Below are positions 47,901 to 58,391 of a DNA stretch of 64,000 nucleotides, one piece after another. Source of the DNA: Lamellibrachia satsuma. Lineage: Eukaryota > Annelida > Polychaeta > Sabellida > Siboglinidae. The number at the start of each line of letters is the position of its first letter. The first letter of the stretch is position 1. The translations under genes and the position numbers were made by a program. Location: assembly GCA_033239005.1 (NCBI GenBank), contig BSQZ01000005.1, positions 7,095,001 through 7,159,000 of the forward strand. Direction: 5' to 3'. The notes beneath the pieces are model-generated. The model worked only from the letters and a program-made list of their open reading frames with translations, had not been told where the DNA came from and did no database searches.

Positions 47901-50900
47901 ATAAACAAAAACTTGTAATCTCCTATATGCCTAACTTCGCGGAGCTAGGCGTAGCAGATATAGCTAGATTTTGTTTTTGTAATTTGTTATCGTTACATGG
48001 AAGTAAGAGTAATGTTTGACCACGTGACATGTGTGTATGTATGATTTAATAAGACTTAACAAGATTTGCTATACAAGCCAAAGGTCGAGATGGCAAGTGG
48101 ACAAGGAAGCCATTGACTTATCGAGAGTCCAACAATGTTCATCTACGTGCAACCCGCCCTCCTGAGATATGTGTCAACTTTGTTTATAAACATATTCACG
48201 CTGCTAGCAGTTACATAATCTGTATACAATTTGTTCCATTTATTTATTGTCCTCTGTGAGAACGAGTACTTCCTGTTATCCAATATACACTGATCCTTTA
48301 CTAATTTTACCCCATGTCCTCTAGTTCTACTATCTTGAGTGAGAAAACATATTTCTATTAATATTTTCATACTCATTCAATATCTTAAAAACTTCAATCT
48401 GATCTGTTCTTAACCTCCTTGTCTCTAGAGTTGTTAAACCACATTCTTTCAGACGTTCTTCATAACTAAGGTCTCTCAGTTCTGGAATCATTTTAGTTGC
48501 TCTCCTTTGTATGCGTTCAAGCGTATCTATATTCTTCTTACGATATGGTCTACACTCTTGTATGCAGTATTCTAAATGTGGTCTAACTATTGCTTTATAC
48601 AGAGGTGTAATTAGCTTTTTTCCTTGTATGTTATGTTTCTCCTAATCAACCCAAGAATTTGATTACCCTTTGAAGCTGCAATACCACACTGTTCTGAAAC
48701 TGTCATATCAGCACTTATTTTATTCCTAAGTCCTTTTCTTTTACAGTAATGTCAAGAACAGTATCTCCCATATTATAGTTTATATCCAAGTTCCCGTATC
48801 CTGTATGTAGGCATTTACATTTCTCAAAATTTAATAACATCTGCCATTTTCCAGACCATTTAACACATTTTTCTACATCGTTTTGTAAATGTTGTTTATT
48901 ACCATCAGTGTTAACCTTTCTAAACATTTTTGTGTCATCTTCAAATTTCAGTACTTACTTACTTATTCCTCTTCGTGCCCGGTGGAACATAAGGCATCTA
49001 AATTTCAGTACGTTGCTTGTTATATTGTCGTCCAAGCCATTGATATATATTAAGAATAATATAGGTCCTAATACTGATCCTTGAGGTAACCCACTCAAAA
49101 CTGATTTCCAGCTTGAAACCTCTCCATCTACTACAACGCGCTGTCTTCTGTCAGTCAGCCATTGTTCTATCTAGTCAATTATGCCATCCTTGATTCCATT
49201 GGCTTTTAATTTTAAGTAGTAATCTTTGATGCGGCACTTTGTCAAAAGCTTTCTGAAAATCTAAATAGATAATATCTACTGGCGATCCCACGTCTATCCA
49301 CTTAGTGATTTCTTCCAAAAAAAACATAACATACACCTGTATTTGTTAAGCATGACCTCGCTTTTAGGAATCCATGTTGAGATGAATTTAATAATGTATG
49401 CCTAACAAGGAAGTCCACCATATAGTCTTTAATTAACCTTTTTAAAAATTTACAGATCACTGACGTTAAGCTCCCTGGTCTGTAATTTTCTGACTTATTT
49501 CTCGAACCCTTTTTAAATAATGGTATGATGCTTGCTTCTTTCCATTCAACAGGAACAACTCCCCCCTATATTGATAAATTGAATACTCTTGCAAGCGGTA
49601 TACCGATTTGTTCTACTGTTTCCATTAGTAGATTTGGAGGAATTCCATCCACGCCCGGTGTTTTATTATCCTTCATTGCCTTTATTTTCTTAGCTACCAT
49701 TTCTGGAGTTACAATTAACTAAATAGTTAGATTTAGCCTCCTGAAATTTAGCATCTGGAACTGGTAATGAACTAATATCCTCTCTGGTAAACACTGAACT
49801 GAAGTTAAATTAAAAACCCTCGTGATATTACATTTCCAGCACTGTCTTCTAGAAGTCCGACCTTGTCTCGTACGTTTTGTGTACTCCTGACATATGCATA
49901 AAAAAACTCTTGCTGTCATTGTTTTATGTTATATGTATAATTTCAGTCATAACTGCATTAAGTGCCTCTTTGTAATTTGTGTAGTCTTCATCCTTTCTGG
50001 TACGCCTATAAACCCTCCACACAGTTTGCTTGTACACTATTTTTATAATAGCTTCTTTTGATAAGTGTTTATTTCTAGACTGTTTTTTTTTCTAGGGAAC
50101 AAATTTATCGGTGATACTCTCAATTTCATATTTTAGAATGTTCCAACATTCCATTGCGGTCTTATTCTTCAGCAAGTTATTCCAATCTGGCTTTGCTAAG
50201 TATTTTTTCACATCTTTATAGTTACCTTTGTGGAACTTTCTCCTGTCCGTTTTTTAATTTTTTATTTCTGATTTTACATTGATGTCAAAATGTATTTGAT
50301 TATGATCACTGTCCCCCAATAGGGTAAGAGTGATCATAATTTTTTTTGTGATGATAAAACTAATTCTTTTTGTGATGATAAAACTATATCTAACACATTT
50401 TCTCCCCTGGTTGGTTCTAGCACGTGCTGAGTAAGGAAGCTATCCTGAATTAAAAAATAAAAATTGTTGGTCCTCACTCCCTGTGCTCTCTAGAGAATTC
50501 CATTGTATGTGTCCATGGCTAAAATCTCCCATTGTGATACATTCCCCTTTACTCACTTCCTTTATAGCGTTTTTTTATTTTTGTGTTTTGTATGTTTTGT
50601 GTGCTTGGACTTCGGTAAACTAATCCAATAATTAATGTTGAATTTCCTTAAACTATCTTTCATCGCAATCTGCTTCCCTTTCTAATTATATTTCATAAGC
50701 CTGAATAGATTCTCTAACATATAAAATAACTCCCCCTCCCCTTCTTCCTATTCGATCTCTCCTAAACGTTACGTATCTTGTCAGTCCTAATTCAGCATCT
50801 GTTATGTCTGTGTTGGCCCATGATTCGGTTATAACAATTATGTGAGAGTCAATATCTTCTACCGTAATGTATAATTCGTTTTTCTTATTTACTATGCTCC

Positions 50901-53205
50901 TTGCATTTAAACACGCACATTTATACCCAGATTCAGATATGTTTTCCGGACATTTTGTTAATGGTTTGTGTGTACTACTGGCCTCTTGTCCTGCTTGAGG
51001 CATCTCTAAGTAACCACCCCGCGCTTCTAGTTTAAACAATGCTTATTACCATAATATTTGTTATGCTACCCATGCCACTATCTACTGCTGCTGAGAGTTC
51101 ATCCACAAATACTGCTGCCCCTTTCCACTTAGATGAATCCAATCCCTCATGTACATATCACCCCCCCCCCCCAACAAAACTTCCCCACAAATCCAACTTC
51201 CTCTTCCCTACGTAGCTTCTGAACTAGCATGTTAATTGCCATCCCCCGGCAATTTCGATATCTCATACCCCTCCTTCCTATTAATGGTAAATCTCTGAGC
51301 GAATTACCTGTTCAAACCGCGTCTGCTTTAGTGTTCTGCCTAATTACCTGTAGTTCCTAACTATGGCAGTTGTACACTATGATGATTATACGAAGAGAGG
51401 TTTGGCGGCTCTGGGTGGTCGTTTTCATGGTTGGGTAAGCGCGGGAAAAATATGCATAATCGAGGCAGCCCGGTGGAAGAGAGTGTTGTTTAGAATTATT
51501 AATTAGTGGAATTCTAATGAATTTTTCGGAGTTGTGGAAATTTAAATATTCTACAAAATGTAATCCAATACGGTTTCAAGCAATCGTTGTTGTTATTCCC
51601 TTTAATGAACAAGTTCTGTCATAACAAACATATCAATGAAATGTATGAGATCGTATCCCACTCGTGTTGATCTGTCCTTCTCCAGCGACACGGCGATGCT
51701 GCTCACCAGTTCCGGCTCAGAAGAAGACACGGACATGGGAAGTCCCATCGACCAACACCAGCAGCTCCACCGGAAGCAGCAGGCGGCACCTGGTGGTGAC
51801 GTCTGCGCGATACTGAGGTCGCCATTAATGACTGACCGGTACGACTCCGGGGCGGCGTCCGCCAACTGTCCGCCGTGGCTGAACAGGGGCCTATACCGTC
51901 CGTCTGACGAGTACCGTCCGAAGTACGAGTATTTCTCTTGGCAAAATAAAGACTCTTCAGTATGATTTCTAGATATATCAGTGTGTTCGTTAAACATTCG
52001 TCCACATTTCATTTAACCGATCGCGAATCAGGTTCGTTAATGTTCAGATATGTAGTGTGTGAATAGCTTATGTAATATGCCCAATCGGTTTTATAACATA
52101 TTGCGTACTTTTGTTCAGTTCATCTAAACAACTTGAATTTGGTTGTTTTTCGGTCGGAGAACGGCGTATCATTTCCCGCCATTTCCGTAATTCCCCGTCA
52201 TTCCCCGGTTAAAAAATATGCTACAACTCTGATTCATTGAGCTTAGATTTGGAGATCTGCACCAAGCTCGCCATCTACCGTAGTATCTCAGTATCGGCCA
52301 TGCTTGACTAATAATTTATGATTACCGGCCGCTCCTGTTTATTCCCCGTGGTTCTGGCATTTACACAGGCCCATAGATAACCAAAGTAGTATAGTAGGTT
52401 CAGTCGGTTCCAGTTAGAGTTCACTCCATAGACACACATAAATGTGGGAATATCTCTTCTATACTACAAACCAAGTTGACTATTAAAGCGCCACATAATT
52501 TCGCCGGCCTTGCTGCTGCAGCGTCCTGCTGGGGACGAGCGGCGCGGCGGAGACACAATCCCAGGGGGTCCTCGCCGAGCCACCGGACGCCGCAGCCACG
52601 ACGGACGGCCTGGACGAGTGGCAGTTCGAGACGACGACGCCAGGAGGAGAGAAGGCAGCGCTGATAGAACGGCTCAACGTACCGTATAAGATGTCGTTTT
52701 ATTGAAGTAGTTGTCGAACTTGTCGCCGCCGCCGCCGCCGCCGCTGCCATCCGCGCGGTAGCGATAGCAACGGCGGCAGCGACAGTGACTGTTTTTGTCG
52801 TCGTCGCAGTGGCGGCTGCGACAACACGTCGTCGTAAACACGATAATTATTAGTAGTTCTTCACTACTGTCTTTCTTATTTACCAGGATACACACCTTAA
52901 TTCAAACTAGCTGGTGTATCAACTGTCATTCATTTAAGTGTGTGCTAGATTAGCAGTAGCACGACCGATGTTTTTTTTTGTAGAATAATATGAACGAAGT
53001 ATTCCCGCCGACTCTGTCCATCAAGCATACTGACTGTTGTTGTATTGACAGGCTCTGATGACGAAGGTGAAACGGCTGCAGGCGGAGCGAGACGGCAAGA
53101 TAGGTGAGTCGGTCGACATCGAGTTGGTGCGACCCGCCGTTGTTAGCACTCCGCATCGTCGTCGTTTTAGTCAGCTCCTCGTGTCAACATCACAGTTGTT
53201 TTGAC

Positions 53206-53271
<66 letters not shown>

Positions 53272-54124
53272 GACCATAGTCACGATACTACTCACGGTTG
53301 TCATAGTATCCCTTTGTCTTCATTGTGTTCTATGTTGAATTATTCGTAATCATCATCTTCATTGATAATAACAACAACATAATCGTCATCACATTCCCAC
53401 CGTATTATTCAACTTCTCTTTCAACATAACGTCACATCACTCCACTTTCATACCGACGTGTACCACATACAACGTACCACGTGATTATTTCTGCAACCCT
53501 CTGGATAGAACATTACCACTTCATCCCTTCATTTGGAACGGTCACAGCAGTCATTTCTACAGACAGTCTACACAAGCTTCGCCTGTCTTCTGCTGTGCGT
53601 AAGACTGGTCCGTCCCTTTATTTGTCCAGCTAGTTTTTCTTCTGGCGGCCCCGTCTTCCTTTGCCCTCCAGCGAATCTTGCACGATGTTATGAGATGGTG
53701 TGTCGAGTGACGCCAAAGGAGAGCTTCCGTCATTCACTGTTGTCAACAGCGGGCTCTTGCTGTTAGGAATATACTTTGTGTGACATACTCGTTAGTTGTG
53801 TACTCTGTGTAAGAGATAACATTAATACATAAACACATGGCAACGAGATCATTCCTCGCGAATGTCAACATACAAAACACACCTGCAAGTGTTGTCAATG
53901 ACACAGGAAAAATCACACCAATATTTTCTTTTGATAGACTCACATAGAAAATAAAAATACAGAATATCTTATTGTGAGAGATGCTGTGTTCACTGACTGT
54001 GTGTGATGTTGTGTTTATTGAAAGTGTGTGTGGTTTGTGTTCAGCGACTGTGTGTGATGTGCGTGCGTGCGTGCGTGCGTGCGTGCGTGATGTTGTCTTA
54101 AATAATTGTGTGTATGTGTGTGTG

Positions 54125-54204
<80 letters not shown>

Positions 54205-57200
54205 TGTTCACCTGTGACTGTGTGTGAGGTTGTGTTCACTGACTGCGTTTGTGATGTTGTATTCACTGATTGTATGCGTTATGCTGTGTTTGCCAACTTA
54301 TGTTGTGTTCATTGACAGTGTACGTGAAGTTTTGTTCACTGACTGTGTGCGTGTCGTTGTGTTCACTGACTGTGTGCGTGTTGTTGTGTTCACTGACTGT
54401 TTATGCAATGTTGCGTTCACTAACTGTGTGCGTGGTGCTGTTTCTTCAGTGACTGTGTTTGACGATATGTTCATTAATTAGTATGATGTTGTGTTCACTG
54501 TCTGTGTGTGTAATGTGTTCACTGACTGTGTGCGTTATGTTGTGTTCACCAACTGTGTGATGTTGTTTTCACTGACTTTGGGCGAGATATTGTGTTCACC
54601 GACTGTTCGTTATGTTGTGTTCACAGACTGTGTGCGTGATGCTGTATTCACCGACTGTGCGTGACGTTGTGTTCACTGACTGTTTGTACAATGTTTCGTT
54701 CACTAACTGTGTGCGTGGTGTTGTTTATTTGGTGACTGTGTTTGATGATGTGTCCATTGAATGTTAGTGTGGTGTTATGTTCACTGTCTGTAAGTGTGCC
54801 ATGCTGTGTTCACCGACTGTGCGTGACGTTGTATTCACTGAATGTGTGCGTGTCGTTGTGTTCACCGACTGTTTGTGAAATATTGCCTTCACTAACTGTG
54901 TCCGTGATGTTGTTTCTTCAGTGACTATATTTGATGATGTGTTCATTCCATGTTAGTGTGGTGTTGTGTTAACTGACAGCGTGCGTAATGGTATGTTCAT
55001 TGAATGTGTGTGTAATGTGTTCACTGACTGCATGCATAACGCTGTGTTCACTTATTGCGTGCGTTATGTTGTGTTCACCAACTGTGTCATGTTGTTTTCA
55101 CCGACTTTGTGCGACATATTGTGTTCACCGACTGTTCGTCGTGTTGTGTTCACTGACTGTATGCGTAATGTGTTAACTGACTGTATGCGCGGTGTTGTGT
55201 TTACCAGCTGTGCATGATGTGTTCACTAACTGTGTGCGTCATGTTGTGTTTACTGACTGTGTGTGATTTTGCGTTAACCGACTGTGTGATGTGTTTTCTG
55301 ACTGTGTGCGTGATGTGTTCACCGACTATGTGTGCGTGTGCGTGTGTGCATGTGTGCGTTTGTGCGTGTGGATGTGTGATGCGTGTGATATTGAGTTCAC
55401 TGACCGTTTGTGGTATTGTGATCAATTGTGTGCGATGTTGTGTTCACTGCCTGTGTGTGTGATGTTGTGTTCATTGATTGTGTGAGTGGTGTTTTGTGTG
55501 TGTGTGCGTGCGTGCGTGCGTGCGTGCATGATTGCTTGCGTGCGTGCGTGCGTGCGTGTGTGCGTGTGCGTGTGTGTGTGTGACTGCGTGTGTATGCCCT
55601 CACAGAGACCGCGTACCGGCGAGGTCTTCACGAGATGAGTGAGAGCATGTATCGGGCGGAACGACTCATCGAGAACCGGGCGGCCCGCATCAACTGTCTG
55701 CAGCAGCAACACGAGGAGATATTGGTATGTGCCGCCAAGGATGGCCCCAATACTCCCAGTATTGCAAATAGCAACATTAAATTCTGAGTATTTCAAATGT
55801 ATTGCAGTATAATGACATTTGGTCTGCATTCCCAACATTTGTTGGAGGTTCTGTGGCGTACCATTTACTTGACGGAATGTAGGCATGTAATATCGGGTAT
55901 TTGATATAACTACCAGATTGGTAGTGATAATTGTTCAAACGGCGGCACCGCGTGGCGGCGTTTTCAGGAATATATGCGTGCCAAGGAGGAGGAGTGGGAG
56001 TTGGTGCGGGAACGCATGCATCGAGAGATCAAGATCCTTCGGCGCCAGAACACAGAGTCGCTCTCCCTCAAAATCGACGCAGGTGAGGGGCCAGGTAGGC
56101 AACACGGAAGTCATCTCGAGGGCGCAGTAAAGAACGTAAATATCAACAAGGGCGACTTGCGTGAAAATGTACGAGATACGCGATAGCAGCGCCACGCAGC
56201 GTCGAATGTTTGATCACTTTGACTGTTCATCAAAGAACGTAAATAACGTTCGTTGGTTTGGATCACGAGGAGATCGCGTATAGTGGTACCATGGACAAAT
56301 ATTTACAAATAAATATAGTACATGGTGGTACGATGACATCTCAGTGCACATGGTCATGTCAAAGTTCATTTTAAGCACTCGCTACCAGATGGCGCTGTTT
56401 CAAAAACGTTGCTAAGGGAAACGTAGGAGTCGGCCTTCTTGTTGCCTACGTTCTTTGGGCGTAGAGAGTAGAGTTTATTTTTTTTAAACTGGGAGTTTGC
56501 TATGATATAGAATAGTTTTATTACTTTTTAATAGTGTAATTGTTTGTAACTGCCAAGTTATCCTTAATGAAAAACTGTCTGAGACATTTGAAGTAAAGAC
56601 TTGTAAGACGGGGTGCATCCTATCACCATTAATTTGTATCATGGTGATAGACTGAATAATGAGAGAGACTGTTAAACACGGCCAAAATGGCATCCAGTGG
56701 ACATTCACTAAACAAATCTAGATTTTGCAGACGGCATCCGCCTACTATCACAAACAATTGCAAAAGAAGTCCAGCAAATTGACGCAGGAAGCAGAAAAGA
56801 CAGACTTGGAAATAAACATACAGAAAACAAAACTACTAAAGGTGAACAGTACACAACAAGCTAAGGTACAGCTGAAGGGAAAATATATAGAAGAGGACGA
56901 CAAATTCACCTATCTGGGAAGTGTAGTGACGGACAAAGGAGGAACAGATGAAGATGTCAAAAACAGGATTGGAAAGGCCAGGCATGCATTCAGCGTTTTA
57001 AAGACAGTGTGGAACACGTCATCTTTCTCAACACGAAACAAGATAAGAATATTCAACACCAACGTGAAAAGTGTGCCGCTATATGGCTCTGAGACATGGA
57101 GAGTAAACAAGACAACAACCCGAATGCTGCAAACATTTATTAACAAATGTCTAAAATACATCCTGAAAACCAAATGGCAAGATAAAAGACAAACAAAAAA

Positions 57201-57624
57201 ATCTGGAGGAGGACAGACCAACACAGCATCAGGAGAGATATTGCAAGAAGAAAATGGACAAGGATAGGACACACCCTCCGAAAACAAACCAACAATGTCA
57301 CGAGACAGGCCTTAGAATGTAATCCACAAGGAAAAAAAAACAGGCAGACCCAAAACTACTTGGAGGAGATCAACAGCCGAGGAAGTAAAGAAACATGGAA
57401 CCATCTGGAAAACAATAAAGAAAGCAGCAAATAACGGAGTACGTTGAAAAAACGTCGTTTCGGCTCCATGCGCTACCTTGAGCGAAGAGGACTAAGCAAG
57501 TAAATAAGTAATTGCTCAAGTGTTTATGGGTATTTTTTAACGAGGGCGCAACAACATACGATAACAACGGACTAAAGCACGCACGCACACACGTATTAAT
57601 GCACGCATCCGCACCTTCCAACAT

Positions 57625-57655
<31 letters not shown>

Positions 57656-58301
57656 CAATCGGAGTCTGAGTTCCATCGGTGATCTTAATTATCGGTCTCA
57701 ACTATAGGTCTCAATATTTTAATGGACCTTTATTTTCTATGCGCAGTTGTTATTTATTCATTTATTTATTCAACTATCGATAAATATTAGATAGCGTTAT
57801 CGTTTGGAAAGGTCCAGCGGCTATTTTAACATCGCCAGGTTATCCTCTGAACGGCTACAACATGCGGACGCTGCTGCGAGCCAAACGGAACCTTGACCAG
57901 GCTCTGATCGCCGTCATAGAGCGACAGAACAAGGTGGGACATGTTCAACTGGCAACTTAAATCTTGTATCTTCTGTTGGCGCTAAATGCCCTATTGATCT
58001 ATTTATTACTGTTAAAATGTGGAAATCTGCACCATACTGTCCCTTGCACATATTAATACATGTAGTTGCAAGTACGTAATGTCATGTGACGATGTTGTTG
58101 TCACGTGTTAGTGTCCAGGCGAAAGACGTACGACCGCGCCTCACGTGACCATGTAGTTAATCTTGTAAAAACTTATCTTTTTAAGCTTGCCTACTCCCTC
58201 TGAGAAATGCGTAAACTATAAACGAGGCCAATTTCTACGAAATTGTTTTTTATTATTATTATTTTACTTATCTTAATCTTATACTCTATATATTTATTTA
58301 G

Positions 58302-58391
<90 letters not shown>

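Noticed and set aside
53104..53349. Frame with a long poly-Arg run
   Set aside because: It is a GTC microsatellite in an intron of gene 2.
54015..54266. Frames with Ala-Arg-Thr-His or Arg-Ala-Cys-Val repeats
   Set aside because: They are translations of the TGCG microsatellite.
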